64,000 nt of DNA from Alligator mississippiensis (taxonomy: Eukaryota > Chordata > Crocodylia > Alligatoridae), in NCBI RefSeq assembly GCF_030867095.1, contig NC_081826.1:43440001-43504000 (forward strand), read 5' to 3'. Position 1 is the first letter of the stretch. The number at the start of each line of letters is the position of its first letter. Below the pieces are notes generated by a model, which made no database searches, was not told the origin of the DNA, and saw only the letters and a list, made by a program, of their open reading frames with translations. Positions 53,482 through 64,000 of the stretch are shown in pieces. The translations under genes and the position numbers were made by a program.

Positions 53482-54486
53482 CGGAGTGGGGAAAAATCTG
53501 ACCTATGGGCCTAATCTGTTTGGCCCATAACACACATCCCGCTACCCTGGGTGCACAGTGGGGTTGGGGCGGCTCCTTCCGGTTGCTACCACCAGCCCCA
53601 GCCCTGGGGAGACTGGCAGGAACCTGTGTGCACGGCCCTAGCCCTGACCCTGGCCCATCCTGCGCCCACTCCAGACTGGCTCGCCCATGCTGATCAGCAA
53701 CAGTGGCAGCACTTAGGCAGAATCTGTGCCGGGCGTAAGGGAAAAAGTAGCTGTCTCCCCTCACTGCTGCTGCTGGGCCCTTCTTGCTGTGGCTGCCTGG
53801 ATCCCATGTCCAGGCTGCCCTGAAGTTCTAACCCCTGTTACCAGCACCACCTCTGGGCTGCCCAGCATGGCAGTGGTCTCAGTAGAGGAGCCACAGGGCA
53901 TCTGGGTGTGGGCAGCTGCAAAAAGAAGGTCCTGGCAGCAGTGAGGGGGTTGCTGTTTTTCCTCTGTGCCCAGCAGCAGCTTCTGCCTGGCTGCTGCTTC
54001 TCATTGTGGATGGGCTGGTCCAAGGCAGGCATGGGGTGGGCCAGGGTTGGGGCTGGGCACACAGGACCCTACCGGTCTCCATAGGGCCGGAGCTGGCGGC
54101 AGCAACCAGGAGCTGCCCCAGCCCTGCTGGTCTGGAGCTAGTTTGCTCTGTCCAGGGCAGGTCTGAAGCAGGTACAGGGTGGGCCAGAAACGGCTGTGCA
54201 CTTGGGTCCTGGCTGGTCTGGAGCTGGCTTGATTCAGCTGGGGCAAGTCTGGAGCAGGTGTGCGGCGGGCTTGGACAAGTCTGGAGCAGGTGTGCGGCGG
54301 GCTTGGACAAGAGCTGTGTGCTCAGCTGCTACTGGGCAATAGTGGTAGTGGCAGGGAGGGGCTGCAGGGCCCGCAGGCTCTGGGTTTGGTGAGTTATGTG
54401 GGATGGGGGGAGGGTGCAGACAGGCTCACAACAGCTCCCCACAACTACTCATGTGGTCCACAGGCCCAAATAATTGCCCACTCCTG
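53482..54486. mobile_element. Long GC-rich foldback element, hAT-type ends
   Basis: The right end on the - strand is CAGGAGTGGGCAATTATTTG and the left end is CGGAGTGGGGAAAAATCTGA. The flanks ATCTAAGT and TTCTAAAT match at 6 of 8. The interior folds back: the reverse complement of about 53560-53675 matches about 54025-54130, sharing GGGCCAGGGT, GCACACAGG and AGCAACC. A 32-bp tandem repeat lies in the right arm. Many GC-driven open frames occur on both strands and none looks like a gene. Confidence 0.7.
54244..54307 (+). repeat. 32-bp tandem repeat, two copies
   Basis: The unit starting CAAGTCTGGAGCAGGTGTGC at 54244 repeats perfectly from 54276, followed by a partial third copy. It lies in the foldback element. 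Confidence 0.9.
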
Positions 54487-55785
54487 TTCTAAATGTTCAC
54501 AGTCCTCAGATATAAGAAACCCCACAAGTCAAGATTTGTGGGTCTGTTATAAAATCCTACTGTTGCTGTTGTATAGCTCCAGGTTTTAGTAGTCTGAAAT
54601 CCATGTAACCATATTTCTTTTGTATAAAATGGTGGTCTGTTGTATTAATGTTCAAGTAGTTTTAATCATACCTGTGAAAATAAAATTGAAGATGCTCAGG
54701 TGCTATATATGTGTTATTTACATTTTCCTACCACATTTAGAGGGTTTAAACTTCTAAACAGATCTCAGACTTTGGCAGTGATATTGTAGTGAAATGTACA
54801 AATAAGCAGAACTGGATTTTAAGTATTACTTGCCCTGTAATGCAGATCTTACAAAAGTGTTAGAAATGTGAGAGAGAACTGTGAGCAATGTTTTAACAAT
54901 CCAGGTCAAATACAAAAGCTTGCAAGTATTCAGGACAAAGAAAGAAAGAAATAATCTGTGGGGTCCTTTGAGGTGGAAACTCTAAACTAAAGGAGAACTC
55001 TAAACAACTTGGCAACGAGATAACTATACTGCTAAAATAGTCCTCTGTTGTTATCCTAGGTTATAGTATCATCCAGCTTCAGAAAAAGCTAAACAAGAGG
55101 CTAGGGGGATTAAAGGAGCTCTGTCATACAGTTTCAGGTTCAGATTGACCTTACTTTAAGATGTTATACACAGGTAGAGACTGGAATTTAGCAAAGGTCA
55201 TTTTAATGCTTCATTCTTTTACTGACATGTATAATTTTTGCTGGAAACACAAAATATATGCAGTCTGTTAGTTTTCCCTATCACCTTTGAAGAATTTAAA
55301 TACTTTTCCCAAAATTAAGTATATTTTGGCTGTCACGAAATATCATGGCTTATATATAAACCAGGTAAGAATAAAGGATCATACGACAGCTTTAAAAGAC
55401 TCGGGTGAAACATCCAAACACTTTTAACATATCAAAAACTCACGCTTCCATGTTTTTAAAAAAGGTACTGCAAACAGCTCAGGAAAAGGCTACAAGTCAA
55501 GAGTTCTTGATACATATCTATACTGATTGAGAGTACTTTTTAAAAAAGGCAGGTTTTAATGCTCAATATTTGATTGATGGACTTAAAAATGGACATAAAA
55601 CCTCCCCCTGCAGACTATAATCTTTCCAGACTATTTACAAAGTCTCCAGAGTGCGTAAGCTGCTCTTTATAAAAGATGTTTGTCCTCTGGGATCCATTCA
55701 GAATTTAGATTCTTTATAATTGATAGAAATTTTGCCAGCAGTTCCCAAAAAGTAGAACCTTGTATGTTGTTGCACTTACTTCTTT
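54487..55785. other. Probable 3' UTR / flank of the - strand zinc-finger gene
   Basis: AT-rich sequence downstream of the stop at 55786. ATTAAA-type signals occur on the - strand (for example in TTTAAT at about 55554 and 54660), but I cannot choose the cleavage site. Nothing else is seen. Confidence 0.4.
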
Positions 55786-56022
55786 TTAGATGACGGTAAC
55801 TTCCCTAGGTTTTCGTTTCATACTCTCCAGCCGTGTTAGAGGTCGAAAGTTTGTGGATTTCTTGTTTCCCTCAGTAGTGTTCAGTCGGCAGTCTTTCTGC
55901 AGGCTTTTTAGCAACTCCATTAATTCACGCTTTTCAAGCTCTGCCTGCTCCAGCTCTTGACGATGCTGTCTCTCTGCTGCCAGGAGGGAGCGCACGTCAG
56001 ACATCATTCGTGACATCTGACT
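55786..56022 (-). CDS. Zinc-finger gene, last exon
   Basis: It encodes SQMSRMMSDVRSLLAAERQH, RQELEQAELEKRELMELLKS, and a basic tail RLESMKRKPREVTVI, then TAA. The heptad-like Leu/Glu/Gln pattern predicts a coiled coil. Acceptor TGCTTTCAG on the - strand. Confidence 0.85.
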   Translation of the reverse strand, partial: SQMSRMMSDVRSLLAAERQHRQELEQAELEKRELMELLKSLQKDCRLNTTEGNKKSTNFRPLTRLESMKRKPREVTVI

Positions 56023-59000
56023 CTGAAAGCAGACATAAAACAGACTGATCCAAAAACTCAAACTAATCCAGTTCCGATGATGGTTGGAGTTGACACGGTT
56101 TCTGCATCTCTAGGAGGACAGACAGTGAACAGCTAAAGTATTCTTAACTCCAACTTTCAGTGACAAAACAAATTTCATCCTAGGGAGAATGCAGCACAGC
56201 TCCTTCCTGCCCTCTCGCACTCATCTCAAATAGGACCATCTCTCAGATTCTAGATTTACCAGCAGATTTCAATGTTGCTTCTTATGATTTGTATCTCAAA
56301 ATCCTAAAGAAGTTTGTGATTTATTTTTTAGTCACTTCCAGTATTTTAATTAAGAACCTTAAATTAGAGATTTAAATTGCTCCAGGCTTTGAGGATTGTG
56401 TTTTTTTAGGGTTTTTTTTTTTTGTTTTGGGTGACCGGATAAAAAAAACTGGATGAATGGTTATACAACACATCATCTCACTTGCTATTTAACTGACTTT
56501 ATCTATAATGGGGTTTGGAAGTGTGTTTGAATACAGCTCCAACAATTATGCAAGTCAGCAACATAGCACTACAGCCCATGTTTCTTTTCAGGATAAGATA
56601 CTTAAAGTGCAAGCACAGGAACTGAATTACTCTGACATGCCTTGTGCCTTAATAGTTTAGCTGGAAACAGATGCAGCAATCTTTTGAAAATCATATTTTA
56701 GATGTCTAAAATATAAGATGATTTTTTTCACTTATAAGAAAGAAATGCAGCTTCCCTTACTGGGAAGAGCAGCAAGCCTTGACTTCTGGGAGAAGAAAAG
56801 CACTAGAAAATGGTTCTGGTGCCCACTTACCTTCAGCTCCTCAATTTCATTTTGCAGCATGCTCTCCTTTTGCACCATGTGTCTTCTCTGGGAATCCAAC
56901 CTAGATTCCATCTCATGCTTTGCTTCTTCCACTCTGCAGATCATTTCTGACCTAAAACGGTCCAGGTTTTCATTTTTAACCAAGGAAGTACACCTGTATT
57001 TTTTTTTCCAAGAGTCAGAACAACCTTCTACAGCCAAATAGTCACTTCACTTTTGAATTAAAGGGGTTCAGGATTAGAGGCAAGAAGAGCCTTTCAGTAT
57101 ATTTTGCCAACCAACAGTATTCTTGCTTGGTGTGTAACATTCAAGGGTTTCAATCTTCCTTTGATGGAACACTCAAATCCTACTACTGGTATCAGGAGAA
57201 GAGAGACCCAAGGGTCTCATTCCTGTGGTGATGGGCAGCAGTATGCAAGACATTGCAGGAATAATTCCAGAATTTAAACTCTTTTTAGCCTTAGTTAATG
57301 TAATGTTTTTTAGTAAAAAACATATGATTAACTTTGCTAATAGGTAGCTGGTATCTTGTGCAGAGTATGGCATCTACAGAAACTGGTGTGCTTACCTCAG
57401 GCTGGCCTGAGGGACTGTTTGGCTTAACAGACCTTTGGATGGTTATTTGTGTGTTAGTTTAGGAGTAATGTACTCTGTCAAAATAAAAAGGCATGAATAT
57501 GTCAGCGTTTGTCATTCCTTTTGCTCCAAGGAGGCTAGGCCACCATAGAAATCTGTAATCTTTTGCTCTTGTCAATTTCTGCTGGGCACTCAAAGGCAAT
57601 AATTGTGAGAATACTATTTTAATTTAGTTATTAAACAGTCACAGCCAAAGTCCTAATGTTAACAGGTTAACCCTTTGAATTGTATGCACATTAGCATCCC
57701 TATTGCCGTGGTATGAGGAGAGGTCACTGGTTCTCATTGCACTTGGGTCACTGGCCAACTGCAAGGGAGCAGGGACCACCACTGACCAATGGAGAAAGAG
57801 AGAAGGCGGCAAGGAACAAAATTGGTGGAAGATTATGGAAAGGTTAAACTGGAGGAAGAACAGAGAAAAGAGGAGAAACAGGAAAGAAGTGCAAACATTT
57901 GCACTGGCTGGTATTAATTAGTCTTTTGTGATTTATTTTAGGTGAAAGCTAGAACCAGCCTCTCATTGCTGATTTAGAGCTACTGAACACAATTAGAGAC
58001 TTTCAAACTATTGACTCTAACTACATATACATGCCTAAAGCCAAATTATTCATATTAAGCTAAAAAATAAACGTGTTCAACAGTCTCAGTCTAATTCTTA
58101 GGGAGTATTTCACTAGTTCAAGTACTCATTTATTTTGAATAATTCTAAACTCTGTGTATGAAAAAAATAGACCGATCAAAATAATTTAGGCTAAAAAAAG
58201 TAGTAAGAGCTTAAAGTGTGTGTGTGTGTATTAAGAACAATGAATATCAATTGACAGTAATCATAATTAAGAGCTAGTACTTGAAACTATTATATGCAAT
58301 AATTTTAGATCTACAATAATATAAACACCCCAGAAACAGAGAAAGAACCATACCGAAGCAATTCCAGTTCTGTTCTTAGCTCTGCGACGCAGTTATGCTG
58401 TGTGTCTTCTGTACTGAGGACTGTGTAACCACAACCATTGGGACACTCACGGCTCCGGTATTCACACAGTGCCAAATGGCTATCTAAGTTACGTCGTTCA
58501 ACCTGAACTGGACAACCTAATGGGAAGCAATAAACTAAAAATTAAGCCAGTTAAAATTCAAAGAAGCACCCCAAAACTTAGCAAAAACCATCCTAATGGG
58601 CATGGAAGCCACAAAGCACAGAACTGACCACGTTCAAGTCTGTCAAAACAAACAACAAAGCAATTCCCTTAAAGCGTAGAGAGAGACCCATGATAACACA
58701 AATAATAAAAAAAGGCCCTAAAATATTGTCTCGATTAAGCTTGTAGCTACTTTCCTACTGTTGGTCAGGCACTGAGGCAACTTCACTCATGGCAATGCTA
58801 ATATGGACCAGGGATACTAGCAGTTGCTCTAAATTAACATTTCCACCACAGAAAGGAATCATTGGAGACCTAGAAAAATGCCAGTGTTGACAGCTTGGGG
58901 AATTGAGACACTAAAAATACAGTACTCTAAAGATAATTTCAAATTTCCAAAAAAACCTCTGGGCTGGCCAAGACTCTCAAAGCCTGAGGTAAGAGTTGTG

Positions 59001-61199
59001 GTGCACATTTTTAGTCTCTTATGAGAATTGTGGGAAAAAAAAAGTTTCACTGCATAAGGTTTGCTGGTCTGAAAAGGCTGAGAAATGCTGCTCTAGACTA
59101 CTGTCTTACTTATCTGGCCTATTCTTTAGAAGGACAGACAGAACAGAAAGGCCATGGAATAATGCTACAGCAAAACACTCTGGCTACTACTCATGAAAAT
59201 GGAAAATGTTAGTTGTCCAGTGGAGGTTTCTAGTAATAAGATAGTGGAGTTGCATAAAATAGGCTTTAATGTTGCCTCTTAAAACACAAGTTTGTCGCAT
59301 GCGACAAAACCCTTTGCATAGAATTCTTAAATGTGTTTTTTATGAAAAATGTATACTGTCAAAAATGGAGCTTTTTACTAAAATATTGGTCAGGGAAAAT
59401 TTTTTTTAAGGTCCCAGGTGGAATTCCTATTTAAAATTAGAGAAGGAAACCTTCTGCAGGACAGCCACAAGGCAACAGGCAATTCCAGGGGTAAATTATG
59501 ACACACAAGCTTCATAGTCCTTTAACAGCTATTGCACTCTATGACTTTTCTGTAATAGGAGCTGAGATCAAATCCTTGGAATAGGTTGAAGATTATGAGA
59601 TACTCCATCCTATTTGTGCATGCTATGACTTAAAAATGCATAAGGTTTGAGAGAGATTTTGTTCATTAAATAGTTCTATTCATTTAACAATATTTCATTT
59701 GAAAAGCTTAAAGTATACATGCAGTGAAACTGAAGTACCAGTGAAAACTAACTTATTGGAGGAGGCCCATGTACTAGCATAAACAACACGGGGCCTAACA
59801 CTTTGGAGCACATGCTTTATTTCATACACACTGATAAAATCTAATAACTATATTATTGTTTTTCACTGTACCTTCTATTGAAAAAACTTTTAACAAATCT
59901 GGAAACTCCTAAGAGAGAGCTATGCTGTAATTCTATCTAAAAATCACTAAGATTGTCAGAAAGCCGAGGCCATAGACAGGTGTTTATCCCTGGTAGCAAG
60001 TAAGGGTCTCTCTGAAATTCTTTCTGCTAGAAAAATCCCCTGGGAGCTGGAGTGTACATGCGTTCCAGCCCCCTGGCCAGAGGGTTACACAGGGGGGTGC
60101 TAGAGGGCTGCTCCCTGGGCTACCTCCACCCTTAGAGGAGCCCATTGATTGACAGCCTGCCCTCTTCCCTGCTTTGGAAGGGGGATGGCTCTCAAACTGG
60201 TGCTTGGCAACTGCTGAAAAGCTCTGGGACAATACCCCTCTCCCCTATCTTCTCAGGTTCCATCATGGCAAAATAGCTCCCACACCATGCACTCCTCTGG
60301 GCCAACCCCTGGGCTGACCTGCAGCAGTCCAGGAGGAGGTGGGGGCATTCTCCTATGGTGGAAACCCATTCAGGAGGGTTCTCCCAAAAGGAGAATGTCC
60401 CCTCACCAATCAGTTGATTGGTGGCAGGGGCAAGGGAATTTTTCAAACCAGGGTCCCCACAGGGCTTCCTGACAACTCACCCCCGGATGGGCTATCAGCT
60501 AGTTCTCTTCCACAAGAAATCTCATGAATGGCTGTGTACTCTCTTTCTGTACCATGAGAAATACGTTTCTCTAAGCACAAATGTAATGCCTATTCACAGC
60601 TGATCCAAACATCACATGTATAATTGATGTGGCTTAAGAAAATTGTAAATTGGCAGAAAGTGAAAACTATGCTTCATAGCATAATTGAAAAAAAATTAGT
60701 ACGTAGCCCAATATTCTAATTAATTCTTACTAGTTTGCAGATGAGAAGAAACAACTGTGGACAATAAATCAGGAATAAACCTTGTTTAGAAGACTGTTGT
60801 AGTGACCTGGGTGTGCTAACTTATTTTCTTTGAGTTTTGTTTTGGCTCTCGGTTTGGTTTTGTTTGTTGAAAAGATTGTGCCTGAACCGGAATGTCAAGC
60901 TGAAGTGCCTGTTTGCTCACATTTCTAAAGAAAGGTTCTTTCTTTTTGGTCTACAATTAAGAACTCAAATGAATGTCCATTGCTGCTACTCTACTGTCAT
61001 GAAGTTTGACAAGCACCAGTTTTTTTCTGTATAGAGAGGGCTCGGCTTCTTTTACTCACCAGCATTTGAGCAAGATATCTGGCCGTATTCACATTCTCTC
61101 TCATGTCTGTCTATAGATTCTAGAGAACAGACCATGTCACAGCCATGTTCTCTGTTTTTGCAGTGAAGCTGAAGTCGATTTAGGTCATTTTTCATATAT
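55786..61199 (-). CDS. TRAF-type zinc-finger/coiled-coil protein, probable RING E3 ligase, 3' exons
   Basis: Four exons join in frame on the - strand (61199-61060, 58516-58354, 56951-56831, 56022-55786), giving about 219 residues and a stop. The first two encode two or more TRAF-type zinc fingers: CKNREHGCDMVC with HERECEY, then GCPVQVERRNLDSHLALCEY, CPNGCGY and HNC. The last two encode a charged coiled coil ending KPREVTVI. This order follows a RING finger in NRDP1, RNF151 and LNX-like E3 ubiquitin ligases; the RING exons would lie right of 64000, so that role is inference. It is convergent with VIRMA. I cannot name the ortholog. In human the gene next to the VIRMA 3' end is, as I recall, FSBP/RAD54B, so the neighbour here may be reptile-specific or lost in mammals. 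Confidence 0.8.
56831..56951 (-). CDS. Zinc-finger gene, coiled-coil exon
   Basis: It encodes SEMICRVEEAKHEMESRLDS and QRRHMVQKESMLQNEIEELK. Acceptor CGTTTTAG, donor GTAAGT; 121 nt ending in phase 0. Confidence 0.85.
58354..58516 (-). CDS. Zinc-finger gene, second TRAF-type finger exon
   Basis: It encodes CPVQVERRNLDSHLALCEYR, SRECPNGCGYTVLSTEDTQH and NCVAELRTELELLR. Spacing of Cys and His fits a TRAF-type finger. Acceptor CCCATTAG, donor GTATGG. Too short and interrupted to appear as a long open frame. Confidence 0.85.
59291..59308. repeat. Perfect 18-bp palindrome with CpGs
   Basis: TTTGTCGCATGCGACAAA is its own reverse complement, in an AT-rich intron of the zinc-finger gene. It may be the centre of a small foldback repeat, but longer arms are not clear. 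Confidence 0.6.
59400..61059. other. Intron of the zinc-finger gene
   Basis: A GC-richer patch at about 60030-60500 looks repeat-derived, with long spurious open frames on both strands. I find no terminal repeats and do not assign it. Confidence 0.4.
61060..61199 (-). CDS. Zinc-finger gene, first TRAF-type finger exon in window
   Basis: It encodes YMKNDLNRLQLHCKNREHGC, then DMVCSLESIDRHERECEYGQ and ISCSNA. Acceptor TGTATGTAG, donor GTGAGT. It begins inside a codon, so at least one more exon lies upstream, beyond the window. Confidence 0.85.
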
Positions 61200-61492
61200 C
61201 TACATACAGAAAAAGTTATTTTTAACTGCTGGAAACTGTAAAAATAGTTGATATTTGCCACATTTCAGGGATTCTCACTCCTACAAGGAAAAAGGGCCAG
61301 TTCTCTGTTCTGTATTTTTAGCATTCAAGTTATCACACTTTATTAGACAAGGCCAAAAGTTGGGGAAACCTATGGTAATGGAACATTTTGGTGCAAAATT
61401 AAATGTACAAATGAAGTAATGTTACCAGTAAGTCACAATTCGAAGTAACAGATGCTAATGCTAGCTAAGAGAGAGGCTATAGCAGGGGTGGG

Positions 61493-62272
61493 CAAAATCC
61501 AGTCTGAGAGCTGGATTTGGCCCGCCAAGAGATTTTATCTAGCCTGTGGTGGGTCCCGTAGTCCCGCCTGGTCCAGGTATGGAGGACAGCCTAGGCCATG
61601 GTACATGCAGCCATTTCTGCTGCCCCCAGATGCTGTGGGGCTGGGGAAGTACAGCAGCCAGACTCTACTTCCTAGCAGCTGTTTCCCAGCGGTGGCTCTT
61701 TTGGCTGCCACAGTTGCTGTCACCACTAGATTTGGCCCCCACTGCCTGGACACCCCAGCTTGTCTGCCCCGCACCCATCACTGGGGGGCACTGGATAGAG
61801 CAGGCAGGTGGGCTGGGACTCCAGAGAGTGGCTGGGACCCCCATGGGCAGGATGTGTACAGCTGGGTGCATGGGATAGGGCCACAGGTGGGTGGGGAGTG
61901 GCATCTGGGAGCAGGATAGGTGGAAGGGGCCAGGGCTGAGATCGCAGGGCGCTGACAGCACAGGGCCATGCAGGGAGTGGATTGCAGCTCTGCCCCATGC
62001 TGTCATCACCCTGAGATCCTGGCCCTGGCCCTGCCTGCCCCCTAGATGTTGGTTCTTGCCTGCCTGCAGCCCTATCCCATACATCTGGCTGAGTTCGCCT
62101 TGCCTGCTGGTCCACGGGGACCCAGCCTGCTTACTCCGTCTGGCACCCCTGGACCACTTAGGGAGTTTTGGTGAGCTGCTGCAGGGGAGACAGCGGAGGC
62201 CACTGACCTGGCCTGCAACAACTTACCAAACCTCCCTAACAGGCCCTCCAACCCAAATAATTGCCCATCAGG
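61493..62272. mobile_element. Long GC-rich foldback element, hAT-type ends
   Basis: The left end is CAGGGGTGGGCAAAATCCAG and the right end on the - strand reads CCTGATGGGCAATTATTTGG. The flanks GGCTATAG (61485-61492) and GGCAATAG (62273-62280) match at 7 of 8. The interior folds back around about 61977: TGGGATAGGGC (near 61868) pairs with GCCCTATCCCA (near 62070), and GGGCCAGGGCTGAGATC with GATCCTGGCCCTGGCCC. It lies in an intron or 5' flank of the zinc-finger gene. No real gene inside. Confidence 0.75.
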
Positions 62273-62726
62273 GGCAATAGCTTGTATTATTTCAATTCGA
62301 TGTTAAATAGATTTCATTCAGATCTGAGAAGAATTAGGGGCATTTGGAGCCATAACGTTTCAGGAAGGTCATGAAAACCATATTGATAAGCAAATACAAA
62401 ATGAAGGTGCTGAGTTAAACAGAAGATCCTTGCTTTAGTATAAAATTTAATAAACTTTGCTAAACTTCTGTAAAGCTTTTTTGGCAACACCTTCCAATTT
62501 ATTTTATGTTTCCAAACTATAAGTGTTGTGTCAAATGTTGTGATCTTATGGCAACCTTCATTTTTAAGTGGCTGTTTAAGCCTAGCTGCAAGATTATCAA
62601 CCCCCCCCCACCCTTTTCCTTACTAGTGCTTACACCATTTCTGCCAGTGGCAGAACTACAGTGTTTGGAACATTTGGGAAAAAAATGTAGCAAAGGCAAA
62701 ACCAAAATGTAACTGTAAGAACTTGA

Positions 62727-63937
62727 TGTGGCAGGGCACTTTTGGGTGCCTGCCACTTTAAGACTGGGAGCAGGGAGCCCAGCCCTGATAAGGCAGCCAT
62801 TTTAGATCTACGCCCACAGGGAAGAGATAGCAGTCTGCCGCTAGCAGCTGAAAAAGCAACACCTGGTTGAGCTGCTGCTCAGAACATCCTTGGAGGTAAG
62901 GGCAGGAGCTACGGGGATGGTAGGAGGCTCCTGGTCCTAGGTATGACTGAAAACTACACCCTGCTGGGGAAGGATGGCCTGGTGGGGCTACCCATGGTGG
63001 GGGAGCTCCCCAGAAGTGCCTGGCCAGTTGCCTCCCCACTGAAAGGCAGGGAGGGACCCCCACATCCTGGTCACCCAGACTTAGGGACAGGCATGGGGGC
63101 CAGGTACATCTTCAGACACCTGAGCCCCACAGGGGTGTGAGACCCTGGAAGCCCTAGGGAGGGAGCAGTAGAGTGGCCCAGAGAGAGGGCAGGAGAGTGG
63201 CCCCAGAGCGGGGCAGTTACATACGGTAGGCCCGCACAGAGTAGGGGCCGTTGTTACGACCTGAAGGACTGTGCGTAAGCAAGGTGTAGAGTAGGACTGA
63301 AGGCCGGTCTGAAGGGCTGCACCAGGGGGTGTGTTGAGTAGGGCTCAAGGATGGCTAAAAAGGCAGCACATGGGACAACCCCCACAAGTATATGAATGTG
63401 GAAAGTTGCCTGGTGAGGTGCTATGGGCAGAGTCAGTTCAGTGTTAGGCACAAGGCTGATGCCATGTAGAGTAGGGGAACATAAGCGATCTGAAAGGCTG
63501 TGTGTGCAGTGCCAGCACGAGAGTAGTTAAACCTGGTAATCCAAGGGGGTCACTCAAGGGAGCAGGGCAGGTTGTGAGAGGCACTGTATAAAAGGCCTGG
63601 TGAGAGAGAGTGGTGTGGAACAATCCCTAGTGAGAGAGGGGCAGTATGAATGGGCCTCTCACACACTGCCTTCTTTGGAGCCTCAACTGTGGACCTAGCC
63701 TTGCCCAGCCTTAAACCAGAGCTGTAATAATAATCTGGATGCCATCTTTGAGGCATGAGACAAGATAGGGGGAAGTTGGAGTCGTGTAGAGCACCTCTTG
63801 GCATTGGGGTGTTAAAATGGGCAGCCTCCTGCATTTTATACCAGTTTGATAAAGAGCATGTTGTGGCAGGTGAGACTGGATAGACTGCCCCATACAGACA
63901 GGTGGGCGGACCAATGCTGAGACTTGGCCCTGTCACA
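62727..63937. mobile_element. Probable LTR (solo, or 5' LTR of an element leaving the window)
   Basis: It starts TGTGGCAGGGC and ends GCCCTGTCACA, the TG...CA form with extended inverted ends. CTTGA precedes and CTTGG follows, a 5-bp duplication with one mismatch. A TATA-like TATAAAAGG lies at about 63586, some 350 bp before the right end, as expected for U3/R. No retroviral or gypsy proteins are in the window. TGGCATAATCCC just after the end could instead be a primer-binding site, which would make this a 5' LTR. Confidence 0.5.
63586..63594 (+). promoter_or_regulatory. TATA-like box in the LTR
   Basis: TATAAAAGG lies in a GC-richer context inside the probable LTR. Its position suggests the element's own promoter; present activity is unknown. 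Confidence 0.4.
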
Positions 63938-64000
63938 CTTGGCATAATCCCTCACTTCTTTACTACACTTTGTCTGGCCTACCTAGAAAGGGCCAAACCA

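Noticed and set aside
53354..54589. Long open frames in all frames
   Set aside because: Created by the GC-rich foldback element; both arms give mirrored frames.
57703..57921. Lysine/arginine-rich 72-codon open frame
   Set aside because: It lies in an intron of the - strand gene on the opposite strand, with no family resemblance; likely chance.

Overview
This is eukaryotic, amniote-type nuclear DNA, most likely from a non-avian reptile (crocodilian or turtle grade). The evidence is a vertebrate gene split into small exons with GT-AG introns, CR1-type LINE fragments with the archosaur/turtle 3' end, Penelope-like elements, Tx1/L1-like LINE copies and many hAT-type transposons. The species is inferred from repeat content and is not proven. 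There are no bacterial features, CRISPR arrays or operons.

The main gene is VIRMA (vir-like m6A methyltransferase associated, KIAA1429) on the + strand. Exons 2 to 24 can be placed from 20771 to 46130. Every junction keeps frame, and the 5400 nt of coding sequence in the window give 1799 residues plus the stop. Only the short first coding exon and the promoter are missing; they should lie left of position 1 or hidden in the repeat-rich first intron. VIRMA is the large scaffold of the nuclear m6A writer complex. One intron has a GC donor (21206) and one acceptor is a NAGNAG tandem (37390-37395).

A second gene lies convergently on the - strand. Four 3' exons (61199 down to 55786) encode TRAF-type zinc fingers followed by a coiled coil, as in the NRDP1/RNF151/LNX-like class of E3 ligases. 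Its 5' part, probably with the RING finger, lies beyond 64000.

The left 20 kb, inside or upstream of VIRMA intron 1, is a nest of mobile elements. It holds a GC-rich foldback hAT element (351-1345), a small hAT element (1644-2002) and a Penelope-like element with inverted terminal arms (2466-5065). Two colinear copies of a Tx1-like LINE on the - strand follow (5405-9350 and 9480-17095). Copy 1 is interrupted by a deleted hAT with a perfect 8-bp target duplication. Copy 2 is interrupted by a longer hAT fossil with a decayed transposase and by a CR1. A second Penelope-like element lies antisense in VIRMA intron 10 (31276-32878).

The right 18 kb holds VIRMA 3' flank, a CR1 tail, foldback elements (51603-51913, 53482-54486, 61493-62272), the zinc-finger gene, and at the right edge a probable LTR of about 1.2 kb (62727-63937). 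The most unusual signals are the long GC-rich hairpin elements, several with C homopolymers at or near the fold, and the hammerhead-like motif repeated in the Penelope arms.
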